From: Boudabousia tangfeifanii
GTDB taxonomy: Bacteria; Actinomycetota; Actinomycetes; Actinomycetales; Actinomycetaceae
Direction: 5' to 3'
Assembly (NCBI RefSeq): GCF_001856685.1
Contig: NZ_CP017812.1
Location: 558,001 to 622,000, forward strand
Length of the DNA: 64,000 bases
In this document: positions 27,735 through 36,676 of the stretch, piece after piece
Position numbering within the stretch: position 1 is the first letter of the stretch
Layout of the letters: each line of letters begins with the position of its first letter
The notes under the pieces: model-generated
The model's database searches: none
Told to the model about the DNA's origin: nothing
What the model saw: only the letters and a program-made list of their open reading frames with translations
Translations under genes and position numbers: made by a program

Positions 27735-30700
27735 ATGAGTGCTACCCATCGTTCCCGCAGGGTAATTGCGGCCGCTACTCTTGGCTTGGGGAGCTTGATG
27801 CTCTCAATGGTGCCAGCGGTGGTTCCGAATGTTGCGCAAGCTGCGGAAGACAAAATAACCTATCAGCTTATCCGTACGGATTCCTTAGGGGACACCGTTC
27901 GAGAAGGTGATCGTCTAACCTTCAAAGTTACCTACCGGAACAATACCGGCGAAGCATTAACTGCTTTTCCCGCAAAATCCAATATTTCAGATTTAGATGT
28001 TAATACCGGTCATAACTGTCGCTGGGTAGACCTTCCTGGAAACAGCTTTAAAGAATGTCCCTTCCCGTACCATGTGGTCACTGCCGAGGACGCTCAACGA
28101 GGTAAGTTTGTGCCTCGAGTTGAGTGGAAGGTAACTCGGGATCGTAATGGTGAACAGGTAGTACAAGATGGGATGGTAACTGAACTACCAGCGATTAAAG
28201 TGGTTGGGGGAGTGGCCCCAGATCCGCTCGGCACTCCTCGGGACTATGCAATCGGGGAATCGGCCCGCTTGGCTAATGCTGGTGCCGCTGGCTTCCAATG
28301 CCACCGGATTCCAGCGCTGACGAAGACCCCGATTAATGGTTGGCTGATTGCCGCTTGGGATGGTCGTCCTTTCAACTGTGCAGATGCCCCACAAGCAAAC
28401 TCCATCATCTACCGGATCTCAAAGGACGGGGGCAAGTCTTGGACACCAATTAAGACGGCGCTGGCTGGAAAAACGAGCCCTGGAAATCAAAAATATGGGT
28501 ATTCGGACCCTTCCTTCGTAGTCGATCGCGAAACTAATAAAATCTTCTTGTTCTCGGTCAAATCATTCAATCAGGGCATTGCAGGTTCACATCTAGGTAC
28601 TGATCCTAACGATCGAAACGTAATCCACGCATCGGTAGCTGAATCTGACGATGACGGCTTGACTTGGAAGAACGTTCGTACCATCACCAAAGCTATCACC
28701 AACGATCCGAGCACTTGGCGTTTCCGCTTCGCCGCTTCCGGTGAAGGTATTCAGCTCAAGTATGGTGAACATAAGGGTCGTCTAATTCAGCAATACACCA
28801 CCGCCATTAACGATAAGGGGTGGCATGCCAACTCGGTATACTCCGATGATCACGGCGTTACCTGGAAATCAGGAGAACCAACCCCACAACAGGGCGCAGA
28901 CGAAAATAAGGTGGTCGAGCTCTCGGACGGGCGTCTGATGGTCAACACTCGTACTCGTTCTGCTAACGGGCCTGGGGGAAACCACCGCATGTTTGCGACC
29001 TCGGATGATCAGGGACAGACTTGGTCAAACTGGCAAGTCGCTTGGGACCTAGTTGATCCCGTTAACAACGCGTCGATTATCCGCGCCTTCCCAGACGCCC
29101 CCAAGGACTCGATGCGAGCAAAGATCCTTTTGTTCTCTAATGCCTACGGTTCCACCCGTCAAAACGGTTATGTCCGTGTTTCTTATGACAATGGCATGAA
29201 CTGGAACGAAGGTCGTCAGTTCAAAGATGGAGCCATGCAGTACTCCACCCTCACCCCACTTGGTGACGGTAAGTACGGTCTGCTTTACGAGGGCGAAAGC
29301 TCCACGATTAACTACATGACTATCGATCAGAATTGGTTGCACCTCAAAGACCCAGGTGCAGAAGCAATGGATCCGGCACCAGCACTGCGTGCAGCTGTAG
29401 ATAAAGTTGCCCAGCTAGAAGAAGAACTAGCGGCAAAAGAAGCAACTCTAGCTAGTTTGCAGGCAGATAAAGCTGCCCTCGAAAAAGCCAAGCAAGATCT
29501 TGAAGGGCAAAAGGCCGAACTTGAAAAGGCTAAGGGCGACCTAGAAGCAACTCAAGCGCAGCTAACCAAAGAAAAGTCGGCCCTAGAAGCCGAACGAGAC
29601 TCATTGCAAAAGAGCCATGATGCGCTAAATCAGGACAAAGTCGAGCTCACTGAGACAGTTGAGACTCTTGAAGGCGAAAAGCAAGTACTACAAGAGCAAA
29701 AGAGTGCCCTAGAAAGCAAACAAGAGGCATTGCAAGCGAAGATTGTGGCACTTGAATCTGACGGGAAAGACCATACCGAACAGATTAAACAGCTCAAGTC
29801 TGATTTGGCCGATGTGGAAAATACTTTGGCCGACACTCGCCAGCAGTTGGCTGACACTGCCAGCGAATTGGCTACCACCAAGGACGCCCTCGGTGAAACT
29901 GAAGCTAAACTCGCCAAAACTAGTGAAGAGCTTTCCGGCACTAAAGCCGACCTCGCAAATAAGGATGCCAAGCTAGCGGAAACGGCTGGTGAACTAGCTA
30001 AGACTAAGGGCGAACTAGACACCACACGGGACAAGTTAGTAAAGACTGCTGAGGATTTGGAAAAGACTCAGACTGCTCTCACCAAAAAGACCGAAGAATT
30101 ACACGAAACAAACGGTGACTTGAGCAAGAGTGAAGCTGAGCTTGCCGCTAAGACTGAAGAACTCAAGAAGACGCAAACAGAACTAGAACAGACAAAGTCT
30201 GAACTGGAAAAATCTCTTGACGAACACCAAAATGCGGCCGAACTTGCCAAGACCAAAGCAGAGCTTGCCCGAGTTAACGGTGAACTAGGAAAGGTCAATG
30301 CTGAACTAGCCAAGGTTAAAGAACTAGAGGCTAAGAAGGTAGCTCGCGAAGAATTTGATCGTCTCAAGGACGAACTAGCTAAGACCAATGCTGAACTTGA
30401 GAAGGTCCGGGAAAGTGAAGGCAAGAAGGTAGCTAAGGAAAAGGTTGACCAGCTAGATCAGGAACTAGCGAAGACTAAGGCTGAGCTCGAGAAGGTTCGG
30501 GAAAGTGAGGCCAAGAAGGTAGCTAAGGAAAAGGTTGACCAGCTCAATCAGGAACTAGCAAAGCTAAAGGTCGAGCTAGAAAAGGCAAAGAAGAAGGAAG
30601 GAGCCAAGACCGCGGAAGACCTGATGCGTCAGATCAACCAGCGCGTGGCAAAGGCCCCAAAGGCGATTGCGGACCCCTTCAAGGATGTAAAGGTTAATAG

Positions 30701-31238
30701 CCCCTTTGCCAATGAAATTTACTGGTTGGCCAAGTCTCCAGAACAGGTTTCCACTGGTTATGCCGATGGTACCTTCCGCCCCAAGCTACCAGTAACCCGT
30801 GAAGCTATGGCAGCATTCTTGTACCGTTTGGCTGGTTCCCCTAAGGTCACCGCCAAGAAACAGTTTAAGGATGTGCCTGCAAACTACCAGTTTGCTAAGG
30901 AAATCACCTGGCTCTCCCAGACTGGTATCACCACCGGTTGGGCAGATGGCACTTTCCGTCCACGGCAGCCGATTGAGCGTCATGCGATGGCGGCCTTTAT
31001 GAATCGAGCTTGTGTGAAGACTAATTTGTGTTCACCGGCTCTAAAGAACCTTAAGGTTGATCCGTTGTTGCCTAAGTTCAAGGATATGGGTGAGGGTAAG
31101 TTGTTCGATCGGGAAGTGCAGTGGATGCAGCAGGCTGGTATTACTACCGGTTGGGCTGATGGCACTTTCCGTCCAGAAAACAGCGTGACTCGCGAAGCCA
31201 TGGCGGCCTTTCTCTACCGACTCCGTTTCAACCGCTGA
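27735..31238 (+). CDS. Surface-anchored sialidase with coiled coil and three SLH domains (copy 2)
   Basis: Paralogue of the preceding gene, 1167 residues. It has a signal peptide ending about VAQAAE (residue 36), an N-terminal beta module, and a sialidase propeller with CHRIPAL (about 190), AAWDGRP (about 207), Asp boxes SKDGGKSWT, SDDDGLTWK, SDDHGVTWK, SDDQGQTWS and SYDNGMNWN, and YGLLYEGE. The coiled coil (about 545-975) is some 200 residues shorter than in copy 1. It contains two tandem 30-residue repeats (ELEKVRESE start, DNA 30399-30488 and 30489-30578). Three SLH domains follow from about 978. Both enzymes keep the expected catalytic motifs, so both are probably active. Confidence 0.88.
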   Translation: MSATHRSRRVIAAATLGLGSLMLSMVPAVVPNVAQAAEDKITYQLIRTDSLGDTVREGDRLTFKVTYRNNTGEALTAFPAKSNISDLDVNTGHNCRWVDLPGNSFKECPFPYHVVTAEDAQRGKFVPRVEWKVTRDRNGEQVVQDGMVTELPAIKVVGGVAPDPLGTPRDYAIGESARLANAGAAGFQCHRIPALTKTPINGWLIAAWDGRPFNCADAPQANSIIYRISKDGGKSWTPIKTALAGKTSPGNQKYGYSDPSFVVDRETNKIFLFSVKSFNQGIAGSHLGTDPNDRNVIHASVAESDDDGLTWKNVRTITKAITNDPSTWRFRFAASGEGIQLKYGEHKGRLIQQYTTAINDKGWHANSVYSDDHGVTWKSGEPTPQQGADENKVVELSDGRLMVNTRTRSANGPGGNHRMFATSDDQGQTWSNWQVAWDLVDPVNNASIIRAFPDAPKDSMRAKILLFSNAYGSTRQNGYVRVSYDNGMNWNEGRQFKDGAMQYSTLTPLGDGKYGLLYEGESSTINYMTIDQNWLHLKDPGAEAMDPAPALRAAVDKVAQLEEELAAKEATLASLQADKAALEKAKQDLEGQKAELEKAKGDLEATQAQLTKEKSALEAERDSLQKSHDALNQDKVELTETVETLEGEKQVLQEQKSALESKQEALQAKIVALESDGKDHTEQIKQLKSDLADVENTLADTRQQLADTASELATTKDALGETEAKLAKTSEELSGTKADLANKDAKLAETAGELAKTKGELDTTRDKLVKTAEDLEKTQTALTKKTEELHETNGDLSKSEAELAAKTEELKKTQTELEQTKSELEKSLDEHQNAAELAKTKAELARVNGELGKVNAELAKVKELEAKKVAREEFDRLKDELAKTNAELEKVRESEGKKVAKEKVDQLDQELAKTKAELEKVRESEAKKVAKEKVDQLNQELAKLKVELEKAKKKEGAKTAEDLMRQINQRVAKAPKAIADPFKDVKVNSPFANEIYWLAKSPEQVSTGYADGTFRPKLPVTREAMAAFLYRLAGSPKVTAKKQFKDVPANYQFAKEITWLSQTGITTGWADGTFRPRQPIERHAMAAFMNRACVKTNLCSPALKNLKVDPLLPKFKDMGEGKLFDREVQWMQQAGITTGWADGTFRPENSVTREAMAAFLYRLRFNR
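30399..30578 (+). repeat. Two tandem 90-bp coiled-coil repeats
   Basis: Within the second sialidase gene a 90-base unit (30 codons, starting ELEKVRESE and including KKVAKEKVDQL) is repeated head to tail, with a handful of base differences. It indicates recent expansion of the stalk by in-frame duplication. Confidence 0.85.
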
Positions 31239-31247
31239 TCTAGCAAT

Positions 31248-31289
31248 AATTTAGCTGGGGTGAACCAAATGGTTCACCCCAGCTAAATT
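31248..31289 (+). terminator. Terminator after the second sialidase gene
   Basis: A perfect 19-base stem, AATTTAGCTGGGGTGAACC with its mirror, and a four-base loop (31248-31289). It is AT-rich at its base but lacks a long T-run. It directly abuts the hemH promoter. Confidence 0.85.
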
Positions 31290-31317
31290 ATGACAAACAT
31301 TTAAGTTATGTAACAAT
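31290..31317 (+). promoter_or_regulatory. Promoter of a leaderless hemH transcript
   Basis: The -35 ATGACA (31290-31295), a 16-base spacer and the -10 AACAAT (31312-31317) end six bases before the GTG start at 31324, so the mRNA probably starts at the start codon. No ribosome-binding site is present. Confidence 0.6.
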
Positions 31318-31323
31318 AGTCCG

Positions 31324-32364
31324 GTGAGTTTGTTTAGAAAAGAAGCTGCGAAGCGTCCCGACCCCAACCGGATTGGGGTGCTCCTTTTAAATCTTGGAAC
31401 CCCGAAATCGCCCAAGCCAAAGCACGTACGAAAGTTCCTGAAGCATTTTCTTTCAGACCGTCGAGTGATTGAGATGCACCCGCTTTTATGGCGTCCAATT
31501 CTCCACGGTCCCATCCTCACCTTCCGCCCTCGTCGTTCTGGCAAAATCTATCAACGTATTTGGACCGAGGACGGGTCCCCCCTCCTGTTAGAAACTGCGG
31601 CTCTAGCTCAAGCTTTAGCTCAAGAATTAGCCACGGCCCAGACCTCGATTCCGGTCGAATTCGCTTGCACTTATGGCCACCCCAGTGTGGAGTCCGCCCT
31701 CGGCAAGCTAAAAGCGGCAGGAGCTGGAAAAATTATTGCCCTACCGCTTTATCCCCAATATGCAGCAAGTTCCTCTGGTGCCTCCTTGGACGCGCTGTGG
31801 CGGGAACTATTGAGGCAACGAAACCAGCCGGATGTTCAAACTATCGCTCATTATGGTGCCCATCCGGCTTATATCAAGTCGCTAGCAAAGTCCGTAAGAA
31901 TGCACTGGGAAGCGCAAGGGCGAGCTGACCACATCCTATTTAGCTTCCATGGGATTCCCCAAGCACAGGATAAGGCGGGCGATCCCTATCGCCTTGAATG
32001 TGAACGTACCGCCCAGCTTTTAGCGCACGAACTGGGTTTAGCGCAGCACGAATGGACCATGTCTTACCAGTCCAAGTTTGGTCCGGCTCCTTGGTTGTTA
32101 CCCTCTACTCAAGATTTGTTCGCGAAGTTGCCAGCCGAGGGCGTGAGGACACTGTCGGTGATCTGTCCTGGGTTCTTGACCGACTGCCTAGAAACTCTGG
32201 AAGAAATTGCCCTGACAGGGGCGGAACAGTTCCAGGCAGCCGGTGGTGACGAACTCCGTTATATTCCCACCTTGTCAACCCGTGAGGATTGGGTGCAGGG
32301 ATTAGCCCAGATTATTTCCGAAACTCAATCCGAAGGCGCGCAGCTTCCGACATCGCGTGGGTAA
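31324..32364 (+). CDS. hemH: Ferrochelatase (coproporphyrin-type likely)
   Basis: Inserts iron into a porphyrin late in haem synthesis; in actinobacteria the substrate is normally coproporphyrin III (CpfC), which I infer from lineage. The 346-residue product has GVLLLNLGTPKSP, FACTYGHPSVESAL, ALPLYPQYAASSSG, the catalytic His in ILFSFHGIPQ and the acidic ETLEEI near the C-terminus. The start is GTG. Its last 53 bases overlap the 3' end of the convergent inositol-phosphatase-like gene. Other haem genes are absent from the window. Confidence 0.92.
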   Translation: MSLFRKEAAKRPDPNRIGVLLLNLGTPKSPKPKHVRKFLKHFLSDRRVIEMHPLLWRPILHGPILTFRPRRSGKIYQRIWTEDGSPLLLETAALAQALAQELATAQTSIPVEFACTYGHPSVESALGKLKAAGAGKIIALPLYPQYAASSSGASLDALWRELLRQRNQPDVQTIAHYGAHPAYIKSLAKSVRMHWEAQGRADHILFSFHGIPQAQDKAGDPYRLECERTAQLLAHELGLAQHEWTMSYQSKFGPAPWLLPSTQDLFAKLPAEGVRTLSVICPGFLTDCLETLEEIALTGAEQFQAAGGDELRYIPTLSTREDWVQGLAQIISETQSEGAQLPTSRG

Positions 32365-33157
32365 CTACCGGGTTACTTTCCTTGCCGCGGTAGGTCACTA
32401 GGGTCGTCGCTAAATGGTGGCGACCATCAGTGATGTGCCCTTGCGGGAAAGAATCAGTGTGCCCGCCAAGTGCATGCACGATAGCCATTCCAGCGGCAAC
32501 ATCCCATGGGCTGATGTAGTTGTAGTAGCTCAAATCGGCCCAGCCCATCGCCACCCAGCACATTTGTAAGGCGGCCGGTCCAACCACCACGTTCATCGTG
32601 AATTCACGTTTGAGAGCTTTGACGTTGTCGACGGTGATTTGCTCATTCGCATTGAGGTCATTTAAGACCGGGTAGTAGGACAAAGCGACTTGGTCGTGGG
32701 TTTGTCGCTCAGGCATGGGAACAATCGGAGCATCATTGAACCAAGCATTTTCGCCGTCGGTTTTGAACTCCCAGCCCAAAGAAGGAGCATTGACCACGCC
32801 GCTGAGGAGTTTGCCGTCTAGCTCAACCCCGATACTGACGCAATATAGGGGGGAGCCGCTGGCAAAGAAAGTGGTGCCGTCGATGGGATCAACATAGAAC
32901 ACTACTCGGCCACCACCTTCGGTTAAGCCACTTTCCTCGCCCACGATTTGAGCATCAGGCACTTCTTCTAACAGGATCTGCTTAATAATCTCTTCGGCCC
33001 GCTGATCGTGTTCGGTAACGATATCGTGGTGATCGTTGCCTTTATATTCGCGTGTGATCTTACTGCGGTCTAGGCTGGCTAGATAGCGTGCTGCCGCGTC
33101 CGCCGCCTGTTTAGCCACGTTCATTAGATGTTCGCCGTTGTAATCTTCGGCTTCCAT
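32312..33157 (-). CDS. Inositol-monophosphatase-family phosphatase
   Basis: Magnesium-dependent sugar-phosphate or nucleotide phosphatase of the IMPase/CysQ/HisN superfamily. The 281-residue product has the metal-binding Glu in IVGEESGL, the core motif VDPIDGTTFFASG and the C-terminal SPWDVAAGMAIVHALGG. The start is set at 33157 because AGGAGG lies just upstream; a longer frame to 33265 lacks one. Which substrate is used (inositol phosphate, histidinol phosphate or PAP) cannot be told from sequence. It overlaps hemH tail to tail. Confidence 0.85.
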   Translation of the reverse strand: MEAEDYNGEHLMNVAKQAADAAARYLASLDRSKITREYKGNDHHDIVTEHDQRAEEIIKQILLEEVPDAQIVGEESGLTEGGGRVVFYVDPIDGTTFFASGSPLYCVSIGVELDGKLLSGVVNAPSLGWEFKTDGENAWFNDAPIVPMPERQTHDQVALSYYPVLNDLNANEQITVDNVKALKREFTMNVVVGPAALQMCWVAMGWADLSYYNYISPWDVAAGMAIVHALGGHTDSFPQGHITDGRHHLATTLVTYRGKESNPVVTHAMSEAARLRIEFRK

Positions 33158-33365
33158 GTGTTTTCCTCCTATCAGGTGCAGAAAGTGGGTCTGCGAGGTG
33201 CGTGGTTGCTGGCTTTTTGAGCCTATCAAAGTACGGGTGCTTCGCCCAGGTTTAACACGGTTCAACGAAAAAGCAGGACGGGTCCAGTTCCAAGAGGCTC
33301 TTGTTATGGGGTGAAAATACGTCTAGATTTAAGCAGTTCTTGTCTTGGGACGCAGATGCGCTCAG

Positions 33366-33399
33366 ATAAAAGTGTGGCCCGCCGATACCGACGGGCCAC
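33366..33399 (-). terminator. Terminator of the lut operon
   Basis: GTGGCCCG (33374-33381) pairs with CGGGCCAC (33392-33399). On the minus strand the stem is followed by ACTTTTAT. It lies just past the lutC stop codon. Confidence 0.75.
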
Positions 33400-33435
33400 T
33401 CAGTTTTGCTTACCAACCAGCAGGTAAGTCAACTG

Positions 33436-34089
33436 TTACTTAACTATGATAACTCGCAAATTGCGTGGACCGTGTACTCCATCGACACGAACCAGCTCAA
33501 TGTCCGAGGTTGCGGAGGGTCCCGCGAACCAGGTCAAGGGGCGAGTTGGGTGTGCTTCCAGCACTTTCACAGCTTGTGGCACAGTTGGGTAGACATCCTT
33601 GGCGTACAAGACACAAACGTGAGTATCTGGCACCAAAGTGATGGCTCTGCGACCCTGATCGGACTGTCCATCGAGGACGATGGTGCCAGACAAGGAGATA
33701 CCCAAACGAGCACCAGTCACCACTGCTTGAATCTTGTCAAGCTCATGGTTCGTTAATGGCGAAGCGGGATCATCGACTACTACTTCGCGACCATCATTGC
33801 CGGCAGCTTTCTTCCAAGTTTCTGGTAGACCAGCTGGGACAACTACGCGCTTGGCTTCGTCGAGCATGAGGAAGTTAGAGATGGCTTCTTCAATCCCAGC
33901 TTCATCCACTACGGTGACTTCTGCAGTGTAGTCAATCAAGGCATCGACTAGCTCGTCGATAACTGGTTGCGAGCCGACTGCGTGTTCCGTTTCCTGGCGG
34001 TATTCGCGTGGTGGCTCTGGAGCTGGAGCCTTTTGCGAGACTGCTAGCGCCTGACGAACATTGTTCAAAATTTCGGTACGTGCGTCCAT
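33436..34089 (-). CDS. lutC: Lactate utilisation protein LutC
   Basis: LUD-domain protein required with LutA and LutB to oxidise L-lactate to pyruvate. The 217-residue product starts MDARTEILNNVRQAL and has VTGARLGISLSGTIVLDG, the ITLVPDTHVCVLYAKDVYP block and the terminal GPSATSDIELVRVDGVHGP, typical of LUD proteins. AGGAGG precedes the start at 34089, and the ATG overlaps the lutB stop codon (TGATG). It is the last gene of lutABC. Confidence 0.92.
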   Translation of the reverse strand: MDARTEILNNVRQALAVSQKAPAPEPPREYRQETEHAVGSQPVIDELVDALIDYTAEVTVVDEAGIEEAISNFLMLDEAKRVVVPAGLPETWKKAAGNDGREVVVDDPASPLTNHELDKIQAVVTGARLGISLSGTIVLDGQSDQGRRAITLVPDTHVCVLYAKDVYPTVPQAVKVLEAHPTRPLTWFAGPSATSDIELVRVDGVHGPRNLRVIIVK

Positions 34090-35681
34090 CACTTTTCCTC
34101 CTCGTGCTTCTTCCACCACTGGCGGAAGTTTTGGGCGGGTGGTGCCGGAATATCACGAGCGCCAGTCCACATGGATGCCGGATAGGGCAGAGCGCCAATC
34201 CGTTGTTTCTTACCAGCTACGATACGGCCAAGCTTGGCCGCGCGACCGGCAGCATCGAAGGCTTTACCAGAAGCCATTACTGGCGAGGTAGCAGCCATGG
34301 CCACGTCCCACATGTCCGGGATGCCACCACGGTTAGCGTCAGTGACGCGCTGGCGCAGACGTACCAAGTTGGTCGGAATATCAATCTTGACCGGGCAAGC
34401 TTCGTAGCAAGCCCCGCACAGTGACGAGGCGAAAGGCAAAGCCGAGTTAGGATCATGACGATCCATGCTGTCAGTCAACTGTGGAGTCAAGATTGCGCCG
34501 ATTGGGCCAGGATAAACGCTGCCGTAGGCGTGACCGCCCACATGTTCGTAAACTGGGCAAACGTTCATGCAAGCGCCACAACGAATGCAGTGCAATGCTT
34601 CGCGACCGATTTCATCGGCCAGTGCCTTCGAACGGCCATTGTCTAGGAGCACGAGGTGGAATTCCTGAGGACCATCGCCCTCGGTGACACCAGTCCAGAA
34701 GGTGGTGTAAGGATTCATGCGCTCACCAGTGGCAGAACGGGGGAGCAACTGGGCGAACACTTCCGCATCCTTGAAAGTCGGCACCATTTTTTCAATGCCA
34801 ACCACTGAGATGAGGGTTTCTGGCAAAGTTAGGCACATACGGCCATTGCCTTCAGATTCGAACACGGTAAGAGTGCCGGATTCGGCAATCATCATGTTCG
34901 AGCCGGAGATTGCTACCTTCGCCGAGAGGAACTTCTTACGCAAGTGAGCGCGGGCAGCCATTGCCAAAGTGCGAGGATCGGTGCTGAGGTCAGCCGGGGC
35001 ATCATCCATTCGGTTGGCGAAAATGGCGCGAATTTCAGCGCGGTTACGGTGAATGGCAGGAACCACAATGTGGCTTGGCATATCTTCCGATAGCTGCACA
35101 ATCATTTCTGCCAAGTCGGTTTCCCAAGCTTTGATCCCACGATCAGCCAAGTACTTGTTCATCCCGATTTCTTGGGTCACCATCGACTTGACCTTAACGA
35201 CCTCGTCGACCTGCTTTTCCACTAGAATCTGGTGGATGATTTCATTGGCTTCTTTGGCATCGCGAGCCCAGTGAACAATACCGCCGCGAGCCTGAACATT
35301 GCGTTCCATCTCTTCGAGTAGCTCAGGCAAGTTCGACATGGTCTGGTGCTTGATGGCCGAGGCCGCATCGCGTAGTTCTTCCCAGTCGGGCATTTCGGCT
35401 ACGCGGTCATTACGCTTGTCACGGATCTTGTGGGTGGCGTAGCGCAAGTTACGGCGAAGCTGGGTATTGCGCAGATTTTCTGCTGCACCCTTAGGGAACT
35501 TATCGCCCCAGCGCAAGGGATCTTCCGGCTCTGGGACGCCAGGGGTCCAGCCCAGTTCAGTGGTGTCTTCGACCGGCTGAGCCTTGTGGTGTCCTGCGCA
35601 GGATGGGCACATGCCGCTTGCCTTATCAATGGCGGCGCCTACTAGAGGTAGGCGACGCAAACCAGTTTTTTCTTCGCTCAT
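34089..35681 (-). CDS. lutB: Iron-sulfur lactate dehydrogenase subunit LutB
   Basis: Electron-transfer subunit of the LutABC L-lactate oxidation system. The 530-residue product has an N-terminal extension with the Cys pair CPSCAGHHK, a central LUD-type domain (KVAISGSNMMIAESGTLTVF), and C-terminal 4Fe-4S motifs CIRCGACMNVCP and CGACYEACPVKI. It ends with a region of the LutB_C type. It lies three bases downstream of lutA and overlaps lutC by one base, so the three genes are one operon. Confidence 0.93.
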   Translation of the reverse strand: MSEEKTGLRRLPLVGAAIDKASGMCPSCAGHHKAQPVEDTTELGWTPGVPEPEDPLRWGDKFPKGAAENLRNTQLRRNLRYATHKIRDKRNDRVAEMPDWEELRDAASAIKHQTMSNLPELLEEMERNVQARGGIVHWARDAKEANEIIHQILVEKQVDEVVKVKSMVTQEIGMNKYLADRGIKAWETDLAEMIVQLSEDMPSHIVVPAIHRNRAEIRAIFANRMDDAPADLSTDPRTLAMAARAHLRKKFLSAKVAISGSNMMIAESGTLTVFESEGNGRMCLTLPETLISVVGIEKMVPTFKDAEVFAQLLPRSATGERMNPYTTFWTGVTEGDGPQEFHLVLLDNGRSKALADEIGREALHCIRCGACMNVCPVYEHVGGHAYGSVYPGPIGAILTPQLTDSMDRHDPNSALPFASSLCGACYEACPVKIDIPTNLVRLRQRVTDANRGGIPDMWDVAMAATSPVMASGKAFDAAGRAAKLGRIVAGKKQRIGALPYPASMWTGARDIPAPPAQNFRQWWKKHEEEK

Positions 35682-35684
35682 TTC

Positions 35685-36473
35685 TTACACCCCCAAAGTT
35701 GTGTTAGTGCTTGGCGATACCCAAGGCTCATCCTTGGTGCCTGCGAGGATTTCTGCTAGGTGCATGACGCGAATACCCGCGCGGATACGCGAGAGGCCAC
35801 CGCCAATGTGCATCAAGCATGAGTAGTCACCAGCGCAGAGAATTTCGGCCTTGGTCGAGGCAATGTTGGTCATCTTGTCGGCCAACATTGCGGTCGAGGT
35901 TCCGGAGTTCTTCATGGCGAAGGTACCACCGAAGCCACAGCAAGACTTTTCTTCCGGTAGGGGGACAAAGTCGATGCCTTCTACATTCTGCAAGAGACGG
36001 TATGGCTTGTCGCCTACCTTGGCAACACGCATGGAGTGGCAGGTGGGGTGGTAGGTGACTCGGTGTGGGAAGTACGCGCCCACATCTTCGAGGCCGAGGA
36101 CGTCTACCAAGAGTTCCGATAGTTCGTAGGTTTTGCCTGCGATGGCTTGGGCTTTTTTGCCGAGTTCGGTACGGCCAGCATCATCTGCAACCAACTTTTG
36201 CTGGTGACGGATGGAGCCGGTGCAAGAGCCAGAGGGCACGACGATTGCATCCCACTCACCATCTAGAACAGGTTCAAAAGTACGTACGTGGTTTTCAATA
36301 ATAGGCAGGGCTTCTTTAAAGTAGCCAGTGTTGACGTGCATCTGTCCACAGCAGGCCTGCGACTGCGGGAAGACGACTTCGTGACCGAGACGTTCTAACA
36401 AGTGCACCGTTGCCTGTGGTGCTTGAGGGAACTGTGCGTCACCAATGCACGTGGCGAATAAAGCAATTTTCAC
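35685..36473 (-). CDS. lutA: Lactate utilisation protein LutA (CCG-domain)
   Basis: LutA-type protein with two cysteine-rich CCG domains, proposed to bind Fe-S clusters in L-lactate oxidation. The 262-residue product shows FPQSQACCGQMH in the first half and the ligands THYPTCHSMRV-like segment (TYHPTCHSMRV) and EEKSCCGFGGTFA in the second. The start is GTG 36473, preceded by CGGAG. It is the first gene of lutABC, with its promoter in the 100 bases before the lldP terminator. Confidence 0.93.
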   Translation of the reverse strand: MKIALFATCIGDAQFPQAPQATVHLLERLGHEVVFPQSQACCGQMHVNTGYFKEALPIIENHVRTFEPVLDGEWDAIVVPSGSCTGSIRHQQKLVADDAGRTELGKKAQAIAGKTYELSELLVDVLGLEDVGAYFPHRVTYHPTCHSMRVAKVGDKPYRLLQNVEGIDFVPLPEEKSCCGFGGTFAMKNSGTSTAMLADKMTNIASTKAEILCAGDYSCLMHIGGGLSRIRAGIRVMHLAEILAGTKDEPWVSPSTNTTLGV

Positions 36474-36579
36474 AATTACTCCGCTCCGAGTTGGGATATT
36501 AACTCTTCCACTCTACGCAATCTCGGCTCTGGCGGTTTTATCTGCTTTTGCCGGTAAATCAAAGTGGCGGATTTATGCG

Positions 36580-36630
36580 AAAAGGTGGTTGATAAGAGGG
36601 TGTTTAAAAACCTCTTATCAACCACCTTTT
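36580..36630 (-). terminator. Terminator between lldP and lutA
   Basis: A 20-base perfect stem AAAAGGTGGTTGATAAGAGG (36580-36599) with its reverse complement at 36611-36630 and an 11-base loop. It lies downstream of lldP on the minus strand, so lutABC needs its own promoter just after it (36474-36580). Confidence 0.88.
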
Positions 36631-36676
36631 AGATGACAAAGCAGTCACTAAAATATTGTCATAACTCGTTATGACC

